Part shown: piece after piece, positions 24,763-36,653 of the stretch
How positions within the stretch are numbered: the stretch's first letter is position 1
Layout: every line of letters starts with the position of its first letter
Origin: Sinohyriopsis cumingii
Lineage: Eukaryota > Mollusca > Bivalvia > Unionida > Unionidae
NCBI GenBank assembly: GCA_028554795.2
Contig: CM068842.1
Span: 53,519,608-53,583,607 of the forward strand
Direction of reading: 5' to 3'
DNA: 64,000 nucleotides
Notes under the pieces: model-generated
Told to the model about the DNA's origin: nothing
Database searches by the model: none
What the model saw: the letters and a program-made list of their open reading frames with translations, nothing else
Translations under genes and position numbers: made by a program

Positions 24763-24830
24763 TGATGCCACAGTGATATCCATCTGAAAACAACTGCATT
24801 ATTTAAAATAAAAATTGAAAATCAAAATAT

Positions 24831-24848
24831 GTGTAAACATGTTTACAC
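24831..24848. repeat. Perfect 18-bp palindrome
   Basis: GTGTAAACATGTTTACAC equals its own reverse complement. It carries two back-to-back GTAAACA forkhead-type cores. Function is unknown. Confidence 0.8.
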
Positions 24849-24904
24849 GTATCTGCGTTTAAAACATTCGTTTTCCCGCACGGAAATTTCTTATCTACCA
24901 GATG

Positions 24905-25440
24905 TTTGTTCCTTACTAAAAGGTAGGTAAAATACCTGACCTTGTTTACAATTTAGAATATTTTGATAATGAACTTTCGACTTTCGTCTTAGTCCTCTTA
25001 TTGTGTCAGTTTTTAAAATTATTCTTGTTTATATTAGAATTATTCATTTCTATCTTAACATCTGCAGTGAAATGAGTCTTTTAGTTCTGGTCAGTTATAA
25101 TTTGAAAGTATTTCTTTATTTAAAGTAGTTCTTTGGAATTACAAAGTGCTCTTTGATATTACGAACTAAAATACTATTAGGGGATTCTTGCGAATTCCTT
25201 TAAAGGCATTCTAGATTATATCATTGTGATACATCAGTATTGACAGATCATCGACACATTGCAGATTGTTGGCACATCAGTACATTCAAGAATGGTGTTC
25301 ATTCGGAACACGACTGGAATTCATTTGGAACGCTTTATACTTTTGGACTTATGATATAAGTTTTAACAATAGTTGAGATTTAATTCAAAATACTTTAATT
25401 TCCTTTCATAATTTCAATTTGCATTAATGGGGAAAACAAT
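24905..25440 (+). mobile_element. LTR-like repeat, copy 2 (truncated)
   Basis: A diverged copy of the block at 10965-11590 in the same orientation. It aligns from TGTTCCTTAC to 'gatttaattcaaaatact' but lacks the 3' end with the poly(A) signal. It abuts the large dispersed repeat that follows, and the two may be parts of one nested insertion. Confidence 0.5.
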
Positions 25441-25718
25441 TAGTTGCACCAGACACTTATTTGTGTATTAACTTGATAGATCAAGATAGGTAGCTGCCAA
25501 TTCAGATTGTTTGTTGGTTGTAACAGACATATAATGTCCTGTCCTCAGACCTGAGTAGAAATGTTTGCAAGTATTATCTTAGGATAAAGTCTACACTCAC
25601 GGACAAATGGTAGCTGTATAATATGTTTGCAAAATGTCCTTTAAAAACACACAGTATAGACATACAGAGCAATTGATTACTCTCAGTGCACAAATGGTGT
25701 ATGACGACATCGTCTATG

Positions 25719-25890
25719 TATAAATGCTTCACAGCAAGAATAAATCTACACATTACGTAACGTCTTGTCAGTGAGCCGTCGCTATCAACAACGCAAGGAA
25801 TAACTACAATACAAGAACATGTCTGGCAGAGGCAAGGGAGGAAATCTTAGGATATTTTCCCGCCAAGTCCAGCGTATTTGCCTTGTGGAC
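25719..25890 (+). pseudogene. Histone-like leader: TATA box plus MSGRGKGG start
   Basis: TATAAAT (25719-25725) is followed about 94 bp later by an ATG (25819) encoding MSGRGKGG, the N-terminus shared by histones H2A and H4. The frame then departs from either histone (NLRIFSRQVQRIC) and continues without a histone fold. A diverged second copy starts at 26119 (MWGRGG, then KTRRISK-like codons). This is at most a relic of a histone gene captured in the repeat, and the eight-residue match could be chance. Confidence 0.3.
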
Positions 25891-27244
25891 AAAGGAACTA
25901 ACGAGGGAAAACCCACAAAACAAAAAACAACACAAACAACGGAACAGAAATGGAAAAGAACAAGGACAGCGACTTAGGATAGCAATTCGAGGTATGAATT
26001 TTTTTTTATATATCATGACAATAAAACAGGAACAGAGACGAACTTTGACCAAGAAATTTGGACAATTTATATGGAGCTCTAAAAAAAGTTTTAATCTATA
26101 TCTACCACAGCAGACATAATGTGGGGCAGAGGAGGGAGATCTTTCCCGCCAAAACCAGGCGCATCAGCAAGGTGGGTTTCAGATTGATTCACTAGTATCT
26201 TTAACGAGGTATAAAACACAAAACAAATAAACAACTCAACTAAAAAGAACAGAAATCAAAATGAACAAGGACTCTGATATAGAAAAATGTTTACGAAATA
26301 TTAAATATTCTAAACCACGAACGGAAATGGACTTGGACACTCAAATATGAATGATGTAAATGGATAAGAAATTTCTAAAGAAGTGGAATCATTAAATTGA
26401 TTCTCTGGTACTTCGTATGAAGTATATCCCGCTTATCACAGACTCTGTAACCGAGACACCCCCAGAAAACGCACAGTAAAGGAGGAGCAGGATAGGTAGC
26501 AAAACGAACTAAAGGAAAGAAGAACCTGTTGGACGAAGATTTTGATGAATTAATTTCAAAATTGTCATGGGTTAATTTTTTCTTATCTAAAACACTGGAA
26601 TCTGATTACAAATAATATTACAAATTGGAATTTACTACAAACTAATGACTATTTATAACTCAGCTCGGTTGAACTACTCTCAAATTGTCTAAGCAACACT
26701 TATTGATTACTAACTTTCTATTAATAACTAACCTAACTAATTTGAATACATTTTAAAATTTTAGAAGGGAATGACTCTCCCTTTTGAAATATTGGCATCT
26801 CAACATACAATCATAAACTGATAATGTAAAACGACTTAACAACAGTGTTTTCCATTACGTCCGACTGATGGAAGATTTCAATCTTCTTTTTGCACCAAGG
26901 AGTAACTAGAAAACCGAACACAATTAGATCACAATATGTTAAGGCATACAAAAATCTGGAACACCAGTAACAATACGCAACACACGCACGCACTAAACAA
27001 AACACAATGCACTGAAACACTTTATTATTGTCAACATTATATATTTTATTTTCGGCTTTAAAGAGTTTTTCAAAATTCATTTTAGTACACTAGGTTTAGA
27101 TAAGAACAAAAAAAAACATCAATGAATTTGATCTAGATAGAGCCGTCTTTACATATGAAGGGGAGCTACTACAACACAACACACAGTAATGCACAACATA
27201 AGGACAAAATGACTCTATAAGAGTCACTATAACATGATTAACCA

Positions 27245-27269
27245 CCAAAAAAAAAAAAAAAAAAAAAAA
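27245..27269. repeat. Poly(A) tract
   Basis: About 25 A residues within copy A. Poly-Phe open frames on the - strand here are artefacts. Confidence 0.9.
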
Positions 27270-27654
27270 GGAAAGGAACCCCTCCATTGGACTTAATAGT
27301 CTTAAGGGAAACTAGTAATATCCTAACTTCTAAGCGAATGTGGTTAGAAATCAGGCCCATTGCCAGCCCAGGCACATCGAAAAGAGTGTAACTACATAAG
27401 CTTGATTGGGATAACGTAAAACTCTGCAATTTGGCGAACAAAACAGAGAATAACCCTGACGAAATTACAATTATTTTATGTATAAGTTATTATTTTATTT
27501 TAACACCAACACATCAAACCCTAAATGGATGGACAAGGAAACACCGCACCACATAACAGTTTAGGAAAACCAGGGTGTCACTTCTAAGCTCTAACCAGCT
27601 CTATTTGATGGGATGGGGCTAAGAGGTGTCAGCATCTACTTTAAGGACTTGCAC

Positions 27655-27815
27655 ATCTTCAGCTGTATAGATGATCGGAGTCGCAGCTGTAGAGGTGATC
27701 GGAGTCGCACATGTGGAGCTGATCGGAGCCGACGTGGTGCCAGCTGTAGAGCTAACCATAGAAGCTGACCAAAGCAGCTGTGACGCTGAACCAAAGCAGC
27801 CGTAGAGCTGAGTTA
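27655..27815. repeat. Degenerate ~22-27 bp tandem repeat
   Basis: Repeated 'gctgtagagctgatcggagtc'-like units, GC-richer than the surroundings, inside copy A. Copy B keeps only one unit. Confidence 0.7.
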
Positions 27816-28470
27816 ACAGTGTTGCTGGTCGAGTAGCAGGTGATCGGGCGTTACTGACCGATTGGTGGGCGCTGATTGCTTGATTGACCATGGAATTGAA
27901 TGGTGGTCGGTGACTACCTGGAATAATAACTGCTTGACTGACCAGTGTAACTGATAGCCAAGCGTGCTGGTGATGGAGTATGTAACTCCATACATATAAT
28001 CTTTTAGCCGTGGACTAAATTTGGGGGGTTTGTAATACTCATTGTTTTGGAATTGTAAAGATAATTGGTATATCTCTCTCTTTGCTTTTATCATTTTACT
28101 ATTTGAGTAAAATATCTCATTTTTTCACTATTTGAGTACCAACATTTTACTATATGAGTAAAGTACTAACATTTTTACTATTTGAGTAAAACACGCTATT
28201 CTTTCGTCGTGTGAAATCGCTGTGAATCATTCACCTTCGTCCTTGCACTGTGCAAGGTCGTTTATTTGTATTTTCATTTGTTACATTATTAGGTTCATGC
28301 GCATTATGCTAATTTTTCCAATATCTGGATCTTATATACGCAGATATTGATCATAACTCTTTTCCCATTCAAGTCACTTATCATTAAACATTGTTTTTGT
28401 ATCACCATCAAAAGTATTCTGTTGTAAATCCGAAATCCCACCCGGTTATCTTGTTACAAGTGGTAACATT

Positions 28471-31400
28471 TGTTATCATGCAACAAACTTCCATTTCTAG
28501 AAGGTGGAACCCCATCCGGGAATATGTTTTGCGTCTTAGACTTATTACTGATGTATTGAGAAAGAATTGTCAGTTGTGCCTTAACACTTGAGATGTTAAG
28601 TTGTTTATGTTGTGTCCAGTTTGGGCTAATTATTTTTTTCTTCCAATTATTTTGAATTCAAGTGATTCTTTTCCCTAGAAATACTAGTGCTCTAAATTAA
28701 TTCTTTGACAAGGAAATGTATCGACATTTATGTGGCATATCTACAGTTTGTATTTTATGGGGATTCGAACTCAGTTTCCTTCAGGAATTGTTTTCAAAAA
28801 GGACTTCTATTTTGTAATTCTTGGATTGTTTTTGGATTCGATTCGTGAAACCTAAGTTCTTTCTCTCATGTTTTCACTTGATATTCTAGGGAAATAAATT
28901 ATTTGTTAAATTTTACAAAGCTTGTTGTCTTCGCTCTTTTCTCCTAATTTTTGTAAGGGCCTAGACTCGTAACAGTGTGTAATGTAAGGAGTTTCTGTGT
29001 GAGACTCAAATGAAGATATTTTTGAATAACATTTACTCCTAACTACATCCCTGACACATCCCTATGCCCAAATTTTAGAGTTGGAGTTTGTTTTGTTTCC
29101 AAAACTTTAGATTATTGGGTCATGCCTTGTTGTGAAAAAAGTCTCTGAAATATTTGACGTTATTTATTTCCATACCAGAGCAACACTTTAGTATTTTTAA
29201 AATATTTTTATTCGCTTAAAAATGGGAAGAATCTTTTAAGAAACGAGCTTTGAAGGTCTTTATTCTTGTATTGTATTTTTTGTTACAGTTATCCATGTCA
29301 CACGGTCTACTTAACGTGCTCTTCATTGCTTGTACTATCAAGCAAGACAGTCAAGTTAGTGATGTGGAGTGAAGACTTACTTTATTGCATTGGGTGTGAG
29401 GTGTCGTTACATATGAAATATAAACCCCAGGGCATGGATATTTAAAGGTCATGGAGATATGTGATATTAGCGGATCTGGATAGGTTTAAGTTATTATCAC
29501 GATTAGGAAAAGGACCTCTACTGATCTGAGATTTTAGGTACAGCCTATAAACTGATGCAATGTGTCAACTGCCGCCCTGGTAAAGTAAGTACTACAACTG
29601 TGAATAAACAGGTAAAATGTCGCATTTGTACGGCATATCTACATTCAGAAAGGTAAGAAAATGTTATCGACATATTTGTTTATGAAATATTCGCCTTTGT
29701 GTTTATAACTGGCATCAACTGTTCCACCCAGACATTGTAGATATATGTGTTAAGCCCGTGGGAAAAAATCTTATTTTAATATTCCACGCCCGAATCCCGC
29801 TCCGATTTATTGATAACGTATTGCTAACGGTTATATGACAACATTTTTCCTTCTTCAAATATTTCCTGATAGCAATTGCAGTTCATTTATATTTTGATTA
29901 AGCTAGTCACCTAACATCAATGTCTTTCATCTAGTTAAAAATACAGAGAGATAATCTGTAAATCAAAATGCGTAACACCACTTCGCGTTAGTTGGCCATT
30001 CATTCCGCCAATTGCCTTGTAAATTGGTTCAGATTATAAACACGTCTGGAAATAAAGGATGAAATATATGAATGAATTTGAAACAGCAATATATGTATTC
30101 CATTAACAGCATCATTTTATAGTCGTTGAATGTTATCAGAAGACATTCTTTATATTTGCCATTATGGAATACATTGTTTTTGTCATTTATACAAATATCC
30201 GATAGTCAATAATTGTAATAGACCACACACTTCAAATAGCCTGACACATATAGGGACTGATCTCAAACTTAAGCAGCAAATCGTATGCATTCTATTGCGA
30301 CCATTGGCTACTGCAATTTAAATTAAGAATGGTTGTTGTTTTGTTGCTGGTATTTTGTTGTTGTAGTTGTTGTGTTTTTTATTTATTTAAGTGAGTAGGG
30401 GTATTTATTTACTATTTTCATCCAATTTAATGTTTAATTTTCGATGCATTTACCGAATCAGGTCATTTTGCAATAATGTGACGAATCTAAATTATGATAA
30501 TTGTTTTTATTCATTATTGAAAAATTGTTTTTGCTATGTGTTGCTGCTTATGTAATTCTCACGAAGCAATGAAGTTTTATTAAAGCGCACGTCATCTGTA
30601 AAACTTCAATTATAATTATGGCAATAATTAAGATTGTGTTTCCTATACGTATTGTGACTTTCTTCTATATCTGAAGGATAGGCTTGGACGTGTCGAAATA
30701 ATGTGATCATCAATTACTTAATCACGTGATCTTAGAAAATGATATGACATCAGATATATAATTTGTTGGAATCCATAATTTTAAAATCTACGTCATCTCC
30801 GTTTCAACTAATCAGAATTATTGTTTTCTTCTAATTTCAGTGTGTAATTTTCTTGGAGTTAATCCATTTAGCAACCCCAACTACAGTGACCGATACTGAC
30901 GAGTGTAGGAGACATTTGTGTCTGGAAAGCCTTCATTTTAAGCACAATCTGAAATATCGGAGTTTAGTATCTGATAACGAGATGATAGCTATTGTTTAGG
31001 GTAAACCCTGTCATTTCTCAAGATTTAGCTTCTCTTTTAAAAATATTCCTTCAAATATTGCATGTAAGATTAACTGATTATTTATTGGTGCACTTTGTGG
31101 CATGTTCAAACAATCTTGAAGAATCTGCACATGTAATCCAACGGGTGGGTTTAAGAGGGGATAATTGTCATTTCCGATAAAGGTAACACAACCTATTGCA
31201 GAGTCGATTTAGGCTGGTAACTCGGCCTTTCTAATGTTTGTAAACAATGCACACCTCAACGGTTCGATGACATACGATAAAAACAGACTGCGAAAACCCA
31301 CGGTAGAGTTTTACAATTACTGTATATGTCCATATCATAGGTATAGAACTACCTTGACATAAATATAATTGCACTGTTGGAATTCTTCATGTGTTGTAAG

Positions 31401-32502
31401 CTGAATAGGTACAATCGACCAAAATCCAATGAATAAACATGAAATAGGGAAGATTATGTATTAATGATTGAGCTCAGGTGAAGGTATTAGAGAGGAAAGG
31501 AATGCTTTTATTGCCTTTGAACAGTTATTTGTTAGTACAGGTGACATTATACATTTTGACCGACATATTGGAGTTCCGCCTTGAACAAGTCCTTTGATAC
31601 TTCTTAAGTACATCTTGTACAAGATATCGGTATAGAAACTTTACCCCGATATGAGCCAATGCACTCTGTGAACAGATACGCATAGGGAAGTGCTTTTAAT
31701 TGGACACGTGGCAACATTGCTAAAGATTTATCGCAACCGACAACACGTTGACGTCTACGTGGCATAACATCGTATGACCGATAAATCTAAAATACGTACT
31801 GTGTTTGGGGATTATTGGGGGTATTTACCGTATCGAATCTGAGACATTACCAACTCTTCAATTTCATCTTCAGTGTTGAAATCTATCTTAATGATTTTGT
31901 CATACTAAAAACAGATGGAATTAGTCAGGCCTATCAATAAAGTTAGAGATGAACCAAATGTGTGTTCATAAAATTAAAAACCTCCAAACGGGACAGCGTG
32001 ACGTAATAAATTGTACACGACAAAAAGGAATTATGCTATACAAAATAAAGCTTTAAGGTATAATGTTGGATGTGTTGTAGATACTAAATACAAAAGTTTT
32101 CATTTTCTGTATCTCTTTTGCATTAGTTTTAGAAGATTTACTTCACTTGCTGATGTTGTCCATATTTCTTGAAACCTATTAAAGAGATCTTTTAGCTAGG
32201 TGTGGGTAGCCTGAATAACTATTACTTGTAGGTTTAGGGTAAGGTACGCACAGTATCTATAGTGCTGAAAGTGGTTTCCTGTTACATCTTTATTTGTTCA
32301 TATGTGTTAATAACTTTAACGGATTCTTTTTATCCAACATTGTCTCTAACAATTCATAAACTAATACCAAAATGAACTAAGAAATCAAGCACCTTTAGTA
32401 AGCGTTCCTCTTAATAACTAACAACATTGAAACTAATCCTGGTCAACCCAATAATAATAGCTTTCCAAAAGGCTTAAAATTTTGACATGTGATTCTTCTT
32501 CA

Positions 32503-32503
<1 letters not shown>
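28471..32503. other. Non-coding stretch
   Basis: About 4 kb without a supported gene. The part 28590-28980 ends in 'gaaataaattatttg' and 'actcgtaacag', resembling the 3' end of the LTR-like repeat at 11.5 kb, and may be another diverged LTR. Open frames at 28391, 30130 and 30992 show no motifs. Confidence 0.4.
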
Positions 32504-32598
<95 letters not shown>

Positions 32599-32617
32599 GT
32601 ATATATATATGTATATA

Positions 32618-32694
<77 letters not shown>
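32504..32694. repeat. Compound (CT)n-(AT)n microsatellite
   Basis: About 42 bp of CT followed by about 148 bp of AT with a few GT interruptions. Open frames of Ser-Leu and Ile-Tyr through it are artefacts. Confidence 0.97.
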
Positions 32695-32696
<2 letters not shown>

Positions 32697-33668
32697 TTGT
32701 CTTTATTAAAGTCATTGAAATATGGAAATATGTCTTGATAAAACGGATTTTACAGACGATGTCTCAAAACCGAATTTATTTTCAGATAGCAATATAAACT
32801 GGCTCAGCGTATCTGTTTATTTCGAAAAGAGAATTTTCTTTTATTGAAAGAAAGAACTAAATAACTTGACATTGCCAAACCCTTGAGGGGATTAATGCCA
32901 AAACGATACATGAAAGTAGCATTGTATTGAAAGGTGCCTTTAAAAGTCATCCTGAATTTAAAAATGAGAACTTTTTTGAATTCTTGGCATAAAATATTAA
33001 AGTTTGACAACATTAAATTCATATGAGGACTTTAACAAATATTTCACAATCCCTTTGCATATTGCTAAGCTGCTTGTTTCCTTTTTTGATCTTCTCTTTT
33101 CATTCATATTGTTCAAATCATTATAAGATCCACTTATGATTTAAACATGAAAGATTATTTTATTGAAGACAGCGGGTTTTACAAGCCCGTGGTTAGCTCC
33201 ATTAATACTGAAAGTGAAAGCGCGTCCATTCACTTACAGGCGGACGTATGGAAATGAATATAGAATATAAACTAAATGAAATGACGAACCAACAAGAGGT
33301 AATTTAACCATTTTAGTGGATTTAAAAATTTCATGAAAGTCATTATTCTGTTTTAATTAACCTTATTACCGATCATAATTTTTTATCCTACATTACTATC
33401 TCTCTTTTCTCTTTCCTTTGGTTGGTTTAACTGTAACTTTTACAGTCATTCATAAGTTCAGAGACATCATCGTATTTTGTTGGTTAAATGTTTCCTTTTT
33501 TAGTGCAAACAAGAGATCACAACGTTTATGATAATTTCGCAGAGGGAATGCGATATTCGTAATGATTATGTGCGTAACCTGGTTCCTAGAAAAGTTACAA
33601 GAATTGTATATTTACTAATGACTCGTGTGGTAAAGATAAAGATCTTAAACATTTGCTGAAAGATTCTA
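32695..33668. other. Non-coding stretch
   Basis: No gene recognised. Confidence 0.4.
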
Positions 33669-33758
33669 AGAGCTGAAAGACTGTAAGAGTTGAAAGACTG
33701 TAAGAGCTGAAAGACTGTAAGAGCTGAAAGACTATAAGAGCTGAAAGACTGTAAGAGC
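33669..33758. repeat. 17-bp tandem repeat, 5 copies
   Basis: The unit is 'gagctgaaagactgtaa', with single substitutions in two copies. Confidence 0.93.
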
Positions 33759-34060
33759 TAAGTGTAGTGCAAGCGCATCATTTCCGACAGGTCTGAGCTT
33801 CTAAGTATTTGCCAAGATGTAAATAAGCATATATGGACCTTTTTAAATATTTCAATAGCTTGCCACATGAATATTACATGTAAGTTCTTCAATGATCTAA
33901 ATAATGTCATTTTCCGGGTAGTGACCATACTGTACGTAATTTTATGCGCTTTGTATTTTCCACAATGATAGGACTTAACACAACTAGTACAAACGTTTTA
34001 TGTAATTTTCTTATTAAAACACTCAAGTTTCTTGCAAAATCATTAGCACCTTATATCTGT

Positions 34061-34188
<128 letters not shown>

Positions 34189-34488
34189 GTGATTTGGATT
34201 TTTAACGTAGCTTTAACAATGTTTTCAGTCATATCGCTACGATGTCTGCAGTGCGACAGTTTATAGTGATGTCTAGCACTGGGGCAGCATCATGCCGCAT
34301 ACATATCCAGTCACATTATTATGACACCAGGACGACCAGTCCTAACACTAACCTCTTAATGCTGAGCGCCAAGCAATGCAGCTTAAGTACCATTTTTGTA
34401 AGTCTTTGGTATAGCTCGGCGGCAGATTGAACTCACGAACTCCAGCATCCGAGGCAAACGCATTAACCACTAGGCCACTGGAGTGGTC
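34189..34488 (-). mobile_element. tRNA-derived SINE
   Basis: Read on the - strand, it starts GACCACTCCAGTGGCCTAGTGG (A-box region), has a degenerate B box ('gttcgtgagttcaatct'), then the body 'acttacaaaaatggta' and 'ggcgctcagcattaagagg', and ends 'ttaaaaatccaaatca'. It shares this body with the copies at 41931, 42578 and 56834. It sits directly after the compound microsatellite. Confidence 0.85.
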
Positions 34489-35441
34489 TGAGAGAGAAAG
34501 GAAGAGAGTCAGTTTTTTTTTATATTCTTGCAAATAACGTGTAATGCATGCAAAATAATATCATATAACTAGTATTTGTATGCTATGCTAATTAAGCGTA
34601 TATTCTCTCAAGAAGGGGAGAGGTAATAAAACAAAAATGTAAACATTTACCTGCATTGTTATTTTGGTTTGCTTGTTTCTTAAAACATTCAAAATTTAGC
34701 ACGTAAAAATTATAAACATCAGTATTTACAGCCATTTATTGAAACATTTCCAGCAGTCAGCATGTGTTTACGTTATTTCCTATTAGATATTTTATGCCTT
34801 TAAGCTGTATTTTGACGTTTGAACTTGGTTTACTATTTGAGTATATTAAGTACGTCGTGGAAACTTTATGTCTACTGCGTATCCAATTAAATATGCCTCC
34901 TGTTTGGTACTCAAAAGATGACGTGATTCGTATCAACTGCGTTTAAAAGGGGAGCATGTTTATGACATATACTGTGTTTTAGTAACCTAGTCATGTTTTG
35001 ACTAATATTTCAATAAACACATCCCTTCTTTGACTATCGAAATTTCTTCTGCATTTTGTCTTTTACATACCATTTTAATAAGCCAGACCAACGCTCTCTA
35101 CTGCAGTGGCAACACGAACACGAAGTACTCTTTCTTGTCTGATGTCCTTTTATTTCTGAGGGTTGGGGATATTTTATACATTTTCTTTACGTAACTCTTT
35201 TGCTCTCTGACCACCTCATTAAAATGAAATATCGAAAAGTAATATGTATGCTCCTGGAACATAGATACCCCACTAAAGTGCATGAAAACTGACAAACGGA
35301 AAATACAAATTAGATGAGACTGACAGACGGACAGACTAACGTAATACCATATTCATTCGAAAAGAATCGAAGTATTCCCAGTTCTAATACTGAAAGTTTT
35401 TTTTTCCACATACAACCACGGACAGTATAATCTCTAGAAAA

Positions 35442-35477
<36 letters not shown>

Positions 35478-36095
35478 AAAGTAAAATGTAAGTACATATA
35501 TGTGAATCTGTGTATCAGTTTTTTCGTTATTAGAACTAGAAAAATGATCTTTTAAAGGACTTTGTAAATCATGATATTGCCTTCCAGGACTGTTTCGCCA
35601 TTGTGTACTTCACAGATGTAGCAAACTTCGCGTAAAATTTTTGTCGTATTATTTCTTACCGGATGCGGCTTACGTTTCTAAAGTCGAGATTTAAATTTCC
35701 TACAGAAAGACCTAATGTTTCACATAAGATGCTACTTAACAGTACGAGTCCATTTGAAGACAGCACATTCATTCCACTCCATGAATGACCTTTCTCGAAT
35801 ATGATCCACCGAAAAAAGATCATTACTAATGCTATCGCATCCCCCGACACCACGAGCTATATTGTATTCATGAACGAATAAAGTTTATATTACAGATGTA
35901 GATACATTACTTGACATTTGATATGGATGAAAGTAAATCAGGACGGACAGATTCGACCTGCCAAAGGCAGATATGGATTGAAGTAATTTTTTTTTTATCG
36001 GCCTGTGTTGTAATGCAGATTTATCAGCCGCAGATAATTTGATTGAAACATGTGGTTCAACCGGACTGAATCATACAGCCAGAAAATCAAAACAG
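34489..36095. other. Non-coding stretch with (GAAA)n tract
   Basis: No gene recognised. A (GAAA)n microsatellite lies at about 35434-35479. Confidence 0.4.
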
Positions 36096-36103
36096 CTTTA
36101 CAC

Positions 36104-36290
36104 CAGGGACGTCATGGGCGGGGGGGCGGGGGGAGAGAGAGAGACCGCCCCCAGCCCCGAATTTGCATGTGCTGTACAATGTAAAATTGCTGTTGCCTAT
36201 ATACGAAAATTAACAGGCCCGTCAAGTTTGCCCCCCCCCCCCCCAGCGTCGCCCCCCACCCCCGGAAAATAAGTTGAAATGACGTCCCTG
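36104..36290. mobile_element. Short GC-rich MITE (187 bp), hAT-like
   Basis: The termini CAGGGACGTCAT (left) and ATGACGTCCCTG (right) are exact inverted repeats. Flanks CTTTACAC (36096-36103) and CTTTACAT (36291-36298) are an 8-bp target-site duplication with one mismatch. The interior has G-runs near one end and C-runs near the other, so the strands can fold or form G-quadruplexes. It sits 240 bp upstream of the NF-kappaB site of IL-17 gene 2. Confidence 0.88.
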
Positions 36291-36530
36291 CTTTACATAG
36301 GTTTTGTCATCGTGTAAGGTGAACACTCTCCTTTGCGAATAAAGGAAAGGGGGAGGGTCAGATCTTCCTGCTTCCTCTAAAAATAGCGTTGTCTTAACGG
36401 AGATGCAATAAGTATAGCTTCAGTGATTGGTCGGAACCGCGACTCGTATTTTTAGATATGTATGTGGTGAACACGTGAGATAGTAGACTGTTTATCGATT
36501 TTAAACTGGCAGTACCTTTATATGTTGGTG

Positions 36531-36540
36531 GGGAATTTCC
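36531..36540 (+). promoter_or_regulatory. NF-kappaB site, IL-17 gene 2
   Basis: GGGAATTTCC fits the kappaB consensus GGGRNWYYCC at every position and has an extra 5' G. It ends 19 bp before the TATA box, a position typical of inducible immune genes. It suggests Rel/NF-kappaB control of gene 2. Confidence 0.7.
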
Positions 36541-36558
36541 GATATTTGGATCCGCTTG

Positions 36559-36566
36559 TTATATAA
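36559..36566 (+). promoter_or_regulatory. TATA box, IL-17 gene 2
   Basis: TTATATAA lies 95 bp upstream of the start codon. It predicts transcription starting near 36590, which leaves out the upstream out-of-frame ATG at 36583. Confidence 0.6.
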
Positions 36567-36653
36567 TCGAGAAAGTTTATCAATGGAGACATATCCAACC
36601 AGACATTCTGAAACAACACACAGTTCAAGTAATCGCATACGAAAAAGAAGAAA

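Larger units (their letters stand above)
25580..28470 (+). repeat. Large dispersed repeat, copy A
   Basis: Segments of this block recur at 44990-46200. Matching parts are 25660-25790 (with 45050-45160), 27635-27680 (with 45165-45195) and 27795-28450 (with 45540-46215). The last part ends in 'gttgttaca'-like sequence and has TATA-like TTATATACGC near 28331, so it could be an LTR. Copy A has about 1.8 kb between the first two matching parts that copy B lacks. No protein-coding domain is visible. The match is either a transposable element or a segmental duplication in the IL-17 cluster. Confidence 0.65.

Noticed and set aside
25804-26119. Opposing 78-82 codon frames as genes
   Set aside because: Low complexity, inside a dispersed repeat. 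Only the histone-like start peptide was worth noting.
36583-36585. ATG 36583 upstream of gene 2
   Set aside because: It is out of frame with gene 2 and lies only about 17 bp after the TATA box, probably before the transcription start.
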